The notes under the pieces are model-generated. The model was given only the letters and a program-made list of their open reading frames with translations, had not been told where the DNA came from and made no database searches. From Nitrospirota bacterium (GTDB lineage: Bacteria; Nitrospirota; Thermodesulfovibrionia; Thermodesulfovibrionales; Magnetobacteriaceae), in the NCBI GenBank assembly GCA_015233485.1, contig JADFXO010000243.1:1-6181 (forward strand): a stretch of DNA of 6,181 nt, written 5' to 3'. Position 1 is the stretch's first letter, and every line of letters begins with the position of its first letter. Positions 1 through 6,132 of the stretch are shown piece by piece. A program made the translations under genes and the position numbers.

Positions 1-2391
1 ATTTATCGGCGCGAAGATCATTCCCTCTGTAACCTCGTCTGTCACATCCACCTTTACCGTCGTTGCACCGCGGCGCGATTCCACGCGCACCATGCCACCG
101 TCCACTATGCCGTGTCTTGCGGCATCCCTCTCGTTTATCTGTATAAAGGCGCCGGGAAACGCCTCCGTAAGATTTTTGGACATCACCGAAAGGGCGCCGG
201 AGTGCTGCATCAGATTGCCAGTTACCATAATAAACGGATAGCGCCTGTCAACGGCCTCGCTCTCTTCATAGTGTACCGGCACGTATTGCCATTTCTCCTT
301 GCCAGGGTCAATCACCATAGCCGACAGAGAGTCTTTTAGGGCGGTAGAGGTCTCAACAGACGGCTGCAAATTCATATACCTTGTCAGGTTTCTAAAAATC
401 TGCCAGCCCGCTATGGAATCCCCTGAAGGGGCGGATACCTTCTCCGAGATTTGACTTAGTCCAGCCGCGTTTGTGAATGTACCCTCTTTCTCAGCCCAGC
501 TTGCCTCAGGCAGTACAATATGGGCGAGGCGCGCCGTGTCTGTGAGCCTTATGTCCTGCACAATGAGAAGCTGTAACCGCCTAAGCGTCGCTTCCACTTT
601 CTTTAGGTCAGGACAGATGCCCAAAGGGTCGCTTCCCATTATGAAGAGGGCATCGAGTGTGTCTTGTCCGTAGAGCATTTGAACGAGATTTTTACCGGCG
701 TTTCCTTCGATTTTCTTATATCCGGGCAGATAGTCCGGCGTGATTCCCATCTGCCACATGCCAAAGGTATTGGCGTATCCGGCCGGCATCTGAAGGGCTG
801 ACGGGCCGTCGCCTGTAAGCATTATCAGGTTTGCAGCCGAAAGGGCCGTGTTCAGACCTTTGTTATTTTCAACAGAGCCAAGTGTCATGGCTATCATCCT
901 GCTATCGGCGCCAAGAAACACCCTCGCCATTTCTACAAACTCGTCCGTGTCAACTCCGGCAATACTGGCCACGATATCGGGCGGATATGCCTTTACGAGT
1001 TCTTCCAGTTCCGAAAAATTAGCGGCTGCCCTTGACATATGGTTCTTTAAGTGGTAACCGCCCTCAAGGGCCAGGTACATGATGCCGTTTAACAAGGCGT
1101 GAGAAGTGCCCGGCCTTACACGAAGCCATACGTCGCTGTGCCGTGAGAGTTTGGTCTCACGCGGCTCTAGTACGAGGATTTTAGCGCCTTTCTTTCTCGC
1201 CTCAAGAAACTTTAACCCCCAGACGGGGTGTGTTGAAGTTATATCGGATTCGATTACGAGTATGGCCCCTTTGCCTATCGGAGAGTCCATGGTGACAGGC
1301 AGGTTTGTCAGGCCAAAGGCCTGAGATACCGTTTTCTGGACTTTTGTAAACCCGAAAAAGGATGAGGAATCTATGTTGTTTGTGCCTATTACCTTGCGCG
1401 CAAACTCCTGCAGCATGTAGTTGCTCTCGTTTGAGAATTTGTTAGAGCCGATGACGCCGATTCTATCCGGCCCTTTTGTCTTTATAACATCAGTGAGGCG
1501 CTCTGTCAGGACATGCATGGCATCTTCCCATGTAGTCTCTTCAAGCTCTCCGTGTCTCCTGACAAGGGGGTATTTAAGCCTGTTATCGGCATATATAAAA
1601 TCCATGCCGTACCTGCCCTTAACACAGAGGTCTCCCTTGTTTACACCCTTGGTGGAATCGCCCCGCGTCCTCACAATCCTACCCTCGCGCGTATCCAGTG
1701 TAATTGTGCATCCGACGCTGCAATATGGACAGATGTTGTCGCTGCTTTCAAGAAACCACGCGCTGCAACAGTGAAAGGGTCTGTCTCCAAGCGCCCCGAC
1801 AGGGCATATATCAACGCACTGGCCGCAGAACTCGCAGTCAAGGACTTCCTCAAAGGCCGGTGATACCTTTGTCTCAAACCCCCTGCCGATAAAATTAATA
1901 GCGCCGACACCCTGATGTTCCCAACATACGGCGACACATTTGCCGCAGAGGATACATTTGTCCTGATCTCTCATGATGAAGGGATTTCTTGAGTGCCGCG
2001 CAACAGAGTATTTCTCCTCCTGAATCCTGTTCTTAGACGGGCCGTACTGATGTGCCAGGTCCTGAAGGCTGCACTGCCCTGCTTTGTCGCATGTGGGGCA
2101 ATCCAGTGGGTGATGGATTAAGAGCAGCTCGACCATTGTCTTTCTGAGTTTGGCAATCTTAGGGGAATTTGTCCTGATTACCATACCGTTTTCGGCAGGA
2201 TAGGAACATGAGGCAAGGGGGCGCGGCTGCCCCTCTATTTCTACGAGACACATCCTGCAGCCGCCGTAGGGTTTGAGCTTGGGGTCCCAGCATATATGTG
2301 GTATATAGATATTATTCTCAATGGCTGCCTGTAGAATGGTCAGGCCTTTTTCTACTCTTACTTTTATGTCGTCGATTGTAAGTTCTATCAT
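1..2391 (-). CDS. NuoG / formate dehydrogenase alpha-like iron-sulfur molybdopterin-fold subunit, lacking the catalytic Cys/Sec (3' end cut by window edge)
   Basis: The frame is open for 797 codons from ATG at 2391 to the left edge, so the C-terminus is missing, probably by only some tens of residues. Visible domains in order are: a [2Fe-2S] ferredoxin domain (C34, C45, C48, C62); a His-Cys [4Fe-4S] site (H94, C98, C101, C107); a 2x[4Fe-4S] ferredoxin (C146/149/152/156 and C186/189/192/196); a Mo/W-oxidoreductase 4Fe-4S domain (C221, C224, C228, C256, with K258 in CVKGRYG); the molybdopterin domain; and a dinucleotide-binding domain (about 690-797, SRRG and DGGMV motifs). This layout is that of NAD-linked FdhA, NuoG and, in the N-terminal part, HydA. 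Aligned without gaps to FDH from NNID to AFG, the catalytic Cys/Sec position is G347 and the next His is F348, so ordinary formate oxidation is doubtful. The subunit should take or pass electrons to the NADH-binding partner just upstream. The start overlaps that gene's stop (ATGA) and has AAAGGAG 8 bases upstream. The architecture is certain; the substrate is unknown. Confidence 0.9.
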   Translation of the reverse strand, partial: MIELTIDDIKVRVEKGLTILQAAIENNIYIPHICWDPKLKPYGGCRMCLVEIEGQPRPLASCSYPAENGMVIRTNSPKIAKLRKTMVELLLIHHPLDCPTCDKAGQCSLQDLAHQYGPSKNRIQEEKYSVARHSRNPFIMRDQDKCILCGKCVAVCWEHQGVGAINFIGRGFETKVSPAFEEVLDCEFCGQCVDICPVGALGDRPFHCCSAWFLESSDNICPYCSVGCTITLDTREGRIVRTRGDSTKGVNKGDLCVKGRYGMDFIYADNRLKYPLVRRHGELEETTWEDAMHVLTERLTDVIKTKGPDRIGVIGSNKFSNESNYMLQEFARKVIGTNNIDSSSFFGFTKVQKTVSQAFGLTNLPVTMDSPIGKGAILVIESDITSTHPVWGLKFLEARKKGAKILVLEPRETKLSRHSDVWLRVRPGTSHALLNGIMYLALEGGYHLKNHMSRAAANFSELEELVKAYPPDIVASIAGVDTDEFVEMARVFLGADSRMIAMTLGSVENNKGLNTALSAANLIMLTGDGPSALQMPAGYANTFGMWQMGITPDYLPGYKKIEGNAGKNLVQMLYGQDTLDALFIMGSDPLGICPDLKKVEATLRRLQLLIVQDIRLTDTARLAHIVLPEASWAEKEGTFTNAAGLSQISEKVSAPSGDSIAGWQIFRNLTRYMNLQPSVETSTALKDSLSAMVIDPGKEKWQYVPVHYEESEAVDRRYPFIMVTGNLMQHSGALSVMSKNLTEAFPGAFIQINERDAARHGIVDGGMVRVESRRGATTVKVDVTDEVTEGMIFAPIN

Positions 2392-4268
2392 CGCGCAAAC
2401 TCCTTTGGACCAAACATCGCGGCAGGGCCTATCTTAACAGCCCCGAACTTGCAGGCGTTATAACAAGACCTGCACTTCACACACTTTTCCTGATTGATTG
2501 AGTGGGGTTTCTTCTTCTCACCCACTGCCGCCTCCACCTGGCATGCCCGCGCACAGGCCGTGCAACCCGTACACACCTTTTCGTCGATATAAAAAGTCGA
2601 AAGGTTTTTACAGACCCCGGCAAAACACCATTTATCCCTGATGTGAGCCTCATATTCGGCTCTAAAATATCTGATAGTAGTAAGCACGGGGTTGGGGGCG
2701 GTTTGTCCGAGTCCGCACAAGGACGCGGACTTGATATCGTCGGCGAGGTCTTCAAGGAGTTCTATGTCGCCTTCTTTTCCTCTGCCTTTGGTTATATCAA
2801 GCAGGCGGTGAAGCATAATCCTTGTGCCTACCCTGCATGGCGTGCACTTGCCGCATGATTCGTGGGCGGTAAAATCGAGAAAGAACCTTGCAAGATTGAC
2901 CATGCAGTTTGTGTCATCGAGGACGACCATGCCGCCGCTGCCGACGATTGCTCCGGTCTTTATAATATCTTCATAGGTGACTGGTATATCAAGAAACTCC
3001 GCGGGAACACAGCCCCCTGACGGGCCGCCAAGCTGAAGGGCCTTAAAGCTCCTCCCGCGTTTCAGCCCCCCGCCAATGTCTTCAATTATAGTTCTAAGGG
3101 GAATCCCGAAGGGTATCTCTATCAGTCCTGTGTTGAGCGCTGCGCCGGTGAGGGCAAAGACCTTTGTTCCGGTGGATTTCTCAGTCCCGCGGGACTTAAA
3201 CCAGTCGGCGCCGTTGCGTATTATCGACGGGATATTTGCAAATGTCTCCACGTTATTGAGGACGGTCGGTTTTTCCCATAAACCCTTGTGGACGGGAAAT
3301 GGCGGTCTGGGGATTGGAGAGCCTCGTTTACCTTCTATTGAACGCATGAGGGCAGTCTCCTCACCGCAGACATAAGCCCCGGCGCCGGGGTAGATATCAA
3401 GTTCAAGATTAAACCCGCTGCCAAGGATGTCCTGCCCAAGGAGGCCGTACTCTATGGCCTGGTCTATTGCCTTGCGCAGCCTTCTGACGGCCAGCGGGTA
3501 CTCGGCCCTGACATATATGTAGCCCTGGCTGGCGCCAATGGCCTTGGCCGCTATTATCATACCCTCTATTACCACGTGGGGATCGGCCTCCATGATGCTT
3601 CTGTCCATAAAGGCGCCCGGGTCGCCCTCGTCGCCGTTACATAGGATGTATTTAAAGTCTCCCTGGGCCTTTGAGCATAGCTCCCACTTCAGGCCGGTTA
3701 TAAAGCCCGCCCCGCCCCTTCCCCGCAAGACAGAGCCCCTTACCTCTTTTATGATTTCAGTGGGTGTCATCTCTCTGAGCGCCTTAGCAGCCCCAAAGTA
3801 GCCGTCCACGGCTATATATTCCTCAATGTTTTCGGGGTCTATCATGCCGCGGTTTCTAAGCGCGCCAAGCATCTGGAGATTAAAAAACGGGATGTCTTTT
3901 ATTTCCTTCAGGGCGGCGTGGGTCTTTGTGTCCTTGTACAAATTCTTCTCAAGCGGACGGCCCCCGACAAAGTGTTCCTCAACAAGGAGCGGGGCGTCGT
4001 CGGGCCTCAGTCTTTCATAAAAAATGCCCTCTGGCTGGATAAGTAACAGAGGGCCGTGGGCACAGAAACCGTTACAGCCCGTCAGGATGACCTTATATTT
4101 GCCGCCAAGGCCTTTTTCTTTCAGGTTTGTCTCAAGTGCGTCCTTTATTTTCAGGCTGCCGCCCGCTATGCACCCTGTGCCTCCGCAGAGCATCAGCCTG
4201 CCTTCGCAGAGGAGGCTCTTATAGTTTTCTTTAATGGCGTACAGACCGTCTATTGTCATTTTTTCCAT
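2388..4268 (-). CDS. NuoF/HydB-type NADH-binding FMN iron-sulfur flavoprotein with N- and C-terminal ferredoxin domains
   Basis: This 626-residue protein is the NADH-oxidising or NAD-reducing subunit of a soluble or complex I-like enzyme. An N-terminal thioredoxin-like [2Fe-2S] domain has C28, C33, C65 and C69. The Rossmann-like core carries the FMN/NADH motifs GRGGAGF (183-189), GDEGDPGAFMDR (212-223) and GAGAYVCGEETAL (295-307). An SLBB-type segment follows (about 370-440), then the [4Fe-4S] site C472, C475, C478 and C518 (ESCGKCTPCR). Beyond the length of respiratory NuoF there is a 2x[4Fe-4S] ferredoxin (C566/569/572/576 and C596/599/602/606). H542, C548 and C553 before it (AHIRDKWCFAGVCKNL) resemble the metal-linked hinge of HydB. 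This build is typical of HydB and related flavin-based electron-bifurcating enzymes, but bifurcation itself is not proven by it. ATG 4268 is chosen over an upstream in-frame ATG at 4328 because it follows GAGG by 8 bases and lies just after the upstream gene. Confidence 0.95.
   Translation of the reverse strand: MEKMTIDGLYAIKENYKSLLCEGRLMLCGGTGCIAGGSLKIKDALETNLKEKGLGGKYKVILTGCNGFCAHGPLLLIQPEGIFYERLRPDDAPLLVEEHFVGGRPLEKNLYKDTKTHAALKEIKDIPFFNLQMLGALRNRGMIDPENIEEYIAVDGYFGAAKALREMTPTEIIKEVRGSVLRGRGGAGFITGLKWELCSKAQGDFKYILCNGDEGDPGAFMDRSIMEADPHVVIEGMIIAAKAIGASQGYIYVRAEYPLAVRRLRKAIDQAIEYGLLGQDILGSGFNLELDIYPGAGAYVCGEETALMRSIEGKRGSPIPRPPFPVHKGLWEKPTVLNNVETFANIPSIIRNGADWFKSRGTEKSTGTKVFALTGAALNTGLIEIPFGIPLRTIIEDIGGGLKRGRSFKALQLGGPSGGCVPAEFLDIPVTYEDIIKTGAIVGSGGMVVLDDTNCMVNLARFFLDFTAHESCGKCTPCRVGTRIMLHRLLDITKGRGKEGDIELLEDLADDIKSASLCGLGQTAPNPVLTTIRYFRAEYEAHIRDKWCFAGVCKNLSTFYIDEKVCTGCTACARACQVEAAVGEKKKPHSINQEKCVKCRSCYNACKFGAVKIGPAAMFGPKEFAR
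2400..2406 (-). promoter_or_regulatory. Ribosome binding site of the NuoG/FdhA-like gene
   Basis: AAAGGAG on the minus strand lies 8 bases before ATG 2391, inside the last codons of the NuoF-like gene. Together with the ATGA overlap it suggests coupled translation and matched amounts of the two subunits. Confidence 0.7.
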
Positions 4269-4276
4269 AGTCTTTT

Positions 4277-4280
4277 CCTC
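4277..4280 (-). promoter_or_regulatory. Ribosome binding site deciding the start of the NuoF-like gene
   Basis: GAGG (within GAGGAAAA on the minus strand) lies 8 bases before ATG 4268, in the 13-base gap after the TAA stop of the upstream gene. It supports 4268 over the in-frame ATG at 4328, which lies inside the upstream gene. Confidence 0.7.
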
Positions 4281-4281
4281 A

Positions 4282-5133
4282 TTAATGATAATCTTTGAGT
4301 ATTTCGTTTGCCTTAGTGGGGTCAACACCGCCGAATGTGTCGGTACCGACTAACACCACAGGGGCCAGCCCGCAGGCGCCGATACAACGTACGGTCTCAA
4401 GAGAGAAGAGGCTGTCAGGGGTTATTTCACCCTCGTTAATGCCCATAGCGTCTTTGATTTTTGCCAGAACCTCGTCTGCCCTTTTTACATAACATGCCGT
4501 CCCCTGGCACACGCGCACGTTATACTTCCCCATGGGTTTCATTGTGAAATATGAATAGAAAGAAACCACCGCGTGTACTTCGCTCACAGGTATTTTCATA
4601 GACTTGGCGATAATTTTTTGTACCGAGGCGGGGAGATAGCCAATAAGTTCCTGGGCCTCCTGCAACACCATAATGAGGGCGCCCGGTCTTTTCTTATATT
4701 TCTGCAAAATGGATTTTAACTTTCCCTTGTCGTAGGTTTCCACGTCCTTTGTGGGCATTGGGACTTTGGGAGGGATACTGACGGCCTTTTTCACCGCTTC
4801 TGCCAGTGTATGCGGGAAGAATGGTTTTGGCAGGAAATCCATTATATCAAGGGCAATGGCGTCTCTGAGCACTGCCTTGGAGGAATAACCTGTCATAGCT
4901 ATTACTCTGGTGTACTGGTGATTTTCGTTTATCCATTTAATAAGCTCAAAGCCGTCGATAGTCGGCATTATGAGGTCTGTTATAACAAGGTCAAACACTC
5001 TGTCATCTATAAGACTCATCGCATCTTTTGAGCTGGTTACGCCAGTGACCTTAAACCCTTCACCGGATAGCACGGCCTCGCAGCTCTTGATTATGATTTC
5101 ATCGTCATCAACTACCAGAACATTCATTTCCAT
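4282..5133 (-). CDS. Response-regulator receiver domain fused to NuoE/HydC-type [2Fe-2S] thioredoxin-like subunit
   Basis: This 283-residue protein has two clear halves. Residues 1-118 are a full CheY-like receiver: acidic pair D9/D10, phospho-acceptor D53 (DLVITDLIMP), T81 (AMTGYSS) and K103 (LPKPF), so it should be phosphorylatable. After a short linker (about 119-135), residues 136-283 are a NuoE/HydC-family protein: a helical start (LIMVLQEAQELIGYLP), VVSFYSYF, and [2Fe-2S] ligands C209, C214 (CQGTACYVKRAD), C250 and C254 (RCIGACGLAPV). NuoE-type proteins normally begin near that helical part and serve as the small [2Fe-2S] partner of NuoF, which follows here after 13 bases. No frameshift, and no ribosome binding site before the internal ATG at M126, suggests separate translation of the two halves, so this reads as a real fusion. 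ATG 5133 has GGAGG 6 bases upstream; a second ATG two codons later fits less well. The signalling role is inferred; no kinase gene is in the window. Confidence 0.93.
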   Translation of the reverse strand: MEMNVLVVDDDEIIIKSCEAVLSGEGFKVTGVTSSKDAMSLIDDRVFDLVITDLIMPTIDGFELIKWINENHQYTRVIAMTGYSSKAVLRDAIALDIMDFLPKPFFPHTLAEAVKKAVSIPPKVPMPTKDVETYDKGKLKSILQKYKKRPGALIMVLQEAQELIGYLPASVQKIIAKSMKIPVSEVHAVVSFYSYFTMKPMGKYNVRVCQGTACYVKRADEVLAKIKDAMGINEGEITPDSLFSLETVRCIGACGLAPVVLVGTDTFGGVDPTKANEILKDYH

Positions 5134-5139
5134 CTATGT

Positions 5140-5144
5140 CCTCC
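5140..5144 (-). promoter_or_regulatory. Ribosome binding site of the receiver-NuoE fusion gene
   Basis: GGAGG on the minus strand ends 6 bases before ATG 5133. It shows that translation starts at the receiver domain, so the fusion is made as one chain. Confidence 0.7.
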
Positions 5145-5154
5145 AGTTCAATTT

Positions 5155-5190
5155 GTTGGATGCGGCAACGTTGTTGAATGCGGCAACGTT
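5155..5190. repeat. 18-bp tandem duplication in the gap between hisH and the receiver-NuoE gene
   Basis: Two adjacent 18-bp units (5155-5172 and 5173-5190) differ at a single base (GTTGGATG... against GTTGAATG...). Each contains the 8-bp palindrome CAACGTTG (5166-5173 and 5184-5191). They fill half of the 72-base gap upstream of the redox operon. They could be a repeated operator or a chance slippage duplication; no matching regulator is visible. Confidence 0.75.
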
Positions 5191-5204
5191 GTAATTCCAA
5201 ATAA

Positions 5205-5220
5205 GTCAGTTTTTTCTGAC
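5205..5220. repeat. Short inverted repeat over the hisH stop codon
   Basis: GTCAG and CTGAC flank six T (plus strand) and span the last codons and stop of hisH. The stem is only 5 bp and no T-run follows it on the minus strand, so it is weak as a terminator; hisH and the next gene may be co-transcribed. Confidence 0.35.
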
Positions 5221-5820
5221 AAACGCGCCAAAGTTGTTCAAGACTTCGAGGCCGGAGTTTTGGCTTTTTTCCGGGTGAAACTGCGTGGCAATGACATTGT
5301 CTTTCCATATCATGGAAGTAAACTCAATGCCGTAGTCCGTAGTGCCGGCGGTTATTGCCGGGTCTTCTGGCGCGACATAATACGAATGGACGAAATAAAA
5401 ATACCGGTTGTCGTCAATTCCGTCAAAAATCGGCGGTTTATTCTTAAATTGGACGGTATTCCATCCCATGTGAGGGACTTTTAAGGCGGTGGCGGGGAAT
5501 CTGACCACCCTTCCCTTAAATACGTCAAGCCCAGGGCAGCGGCCAAACTCCTCGGACTCAGTGAAAAGCGCCTGAAGCCCCAGACAGATGCCAAGGAATG
5601 GTTTGCCTGCCCTGATAGATTTTAAAATCGGCTCAATGAGGCCGAGCCTGTCAAGGTTTGCCATACAGTCCTTAAACGCCCCAACACCGGGCAGCACCAC
5701 ACCGTTGGCAGAGAGTATATCTGCCGGCTGTTGTGTCACCTTAACGGCAACGCCGCTCTTAAGAAATCCCTTCTCAACACTCTTTAGATTTCCCATCCCA
5801 TAATCGACTATCGCAATCAC
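5206..5820 (-). CDS. hisH: Imidazole glycerol phosphate synthase subunit HisH (glutamine amidotransferase)
   Basis: HisH hydrolyses glutamine and passes ammonia to HisF, which turns PRFAR into imidazole glycerol phosphate and AICAR in histidine synthesis (cytoplasm). From GTG 5820 the protein is 204 residues, the usual family length. It opens with IAIVDYGMGN and carries LPGVGAF (43-49), the nucleophile motif GICLGLQ with C79, PHMGWN (116-121), YFVHSYYV (142-149) and TQFHPEKSQ with H182 and E184, so the Cys-His-Glu triad is complete. The start is chosen by homology: no in-frame ATG exists near it, and AGGA sits directly against the GTG, closer than normal. Alternatives upstream are GTG 5841 and TTG 5856, both without a ribosome binding site. 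No other his gene is present: the downstream neighbour is a redox operon and the upstream one is divergent. It may be an isolated his gene or a second copy serving another HisF-like partner. Confidence 0.93.
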   Translation of the reverse strand: MIAIVDYGMGNLKSVEKGFLKSGVAVKVTQQPADILSANGVVLPGVGAFKDCMANLDRLGLIEPILKSIRAGKPFLGICLGLQALFTESEEFGRCPGLDVFKGRVVRFPATALKVPHMGWNTVQFKNKPPIFDGIDDNRYFYFVHSYYVAPEDPAITAGTTDYGIEFTSMIWKDNVIATQFHPEKSQNSGLEVLNNFGAFVRKN

Positions 5821-5855
5821 TCCTATATGATACGAAATCACACGGGGGGATTGCA

Positions 5856-5867
5856 ATTATATTTATA
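5856..5867 (-). promoter_or_regulatory. Possible -10 region upstream of hisH
   Basis: On the minus strand an AT-rich run contains TATAAA (5867-5862) followed by TATAAT (5861-5856), about 36 bases before the chosen hisH start. At 17-base spacing the -35 position reads GTATGG, a poor match, so this is a weak call. Confidence 0.25.
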
Positions 5868-5896
5868 CTAAGTTGCTGCCATACGAGTAAACGGAG

Positions 5897-5919
5897 CATC
5901 CTTCGACAGGCTCAGGATG
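5897..5919. repeat. REP-like intergenic hairpin element (CTTCGACAGGCTCAGGATGA family)
   Basis: CATCCT (5897-5902) pairs with AGGATG (5914-5919) around an 11-base loop. The core TTCGACAGGCTCAGG is, from memory, a short element very often seen dispersed between genes in many bacterial genomes, where it gives LSLSK in spurious ORFs. It lies in the ~210-base stretch between the hisH start and the first plus-strand gene. That stretch otherwise shows only AT-rich sequence and a short CATAC-T-GTATG inverted repeat at 5942-5952. Confidence 0.5.
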
Positions 5920-6015
5920 ATTCGGTTAATATAGAAATATTCATACTGTATGGTTGTATATGAAAGTGAACATAGACAGAAGATAATAAGGAGTGGTATC
6001 CTTAAGGATAGGAAG

Positions 6016-6022
6016 AAGGAGG
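6016..6022 (+). promoter_or_regulatory. Strong ribosome binding site before the small plus-strand ORF
   Basis: AAGGAGG lies 8 bases before GTG 6031. It selects this start over the in-frame ATG at 5950, which has no ribosome binding site and would give 60 residues. Confidence 0.5.
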
Positions 6023-6030
6023 ATAGCAGA

Positions 6031-6132
6031 GTGAAAGAGAAGATGAGGGTGCATTTGGCACCGGCAAAGAAGTACGCGATAGTAAAAGAAGCCATAATGG
6101 GAAAGACACTTAAAGAAGGATATTGGTCATGA
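6031..6132 (+). CDS. Small unrecognised protein (33 aa), overlapping the nucleotidyltransferase start
   Basis: GTG 6031 follows a near-perfect ribosome binding site and the frame ends at TGA 6130-6132, overlapping the next ATG as ATGA, which suggests coupled translation. The peptide is basic (KEKMRVHLAPAKKYAIVKEA, then MGKTLKEGYWS), with no membrane segment. The stretch RVHLAPAKKYAIVKEAI is reminiscent of the first helix of insertion-sequence OrfA helix-turn-helix proteins, so this could be a remnant of one whose remaining part has been lost. It could also be a genuine leader or small partner of the nucleotidyltransferase. Neither is established. An upstream ATG at 5950 would extend it to 60 residues. 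Confidence 0.4.
   Translation: MKEKMRVHLAPAKKYAIVKEAIMGKTLKEGYWS

Noticed and set aside
1351..1353. Selenocysteine at the catalytic position of the FDH-like subunit
   Set aside because: The codon at the aligned position is GGG (Gly), not TGA, and the frame is open throughout without any in-frame TGA.
1421..1863. Plus-strand ORFs of about 116 codons opposite the large subunit
   Set aside because: They are antisense to strongly conserved cysteine-cluster and pterin-domain coding sequence, and their translations show no recognisable domain.
4269..4328. Longer N-terminus (20 extra residues) of the NuoF-like protein from ATG 4328
   Set aside because: It lies mostly inside the upstream receiver-NuoE gene, has no ribosome binding site, and adds residues not matching the family; ATG 4268 has a good site.
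5155..5190. CRISPR-like repeats
   Set aside because: Only two directly adjacent 18-bp units with no spacers.
5205..5220. Rho-independent terminator after hisH
   Set aside because: The stem is only 5 bp, the loop is A-rich on the minus strand, and no T-run follows; it is kept only as a weak inverted repeat.
5868..6095. Minus-strand 75-codon ORF with hydrophobic stretches
   Set aside because: It runs through the REP-like repeat (giving the LSLSK signature of spurious ORFs) and opposite the small plus-strand ORF, with no family resemblance.
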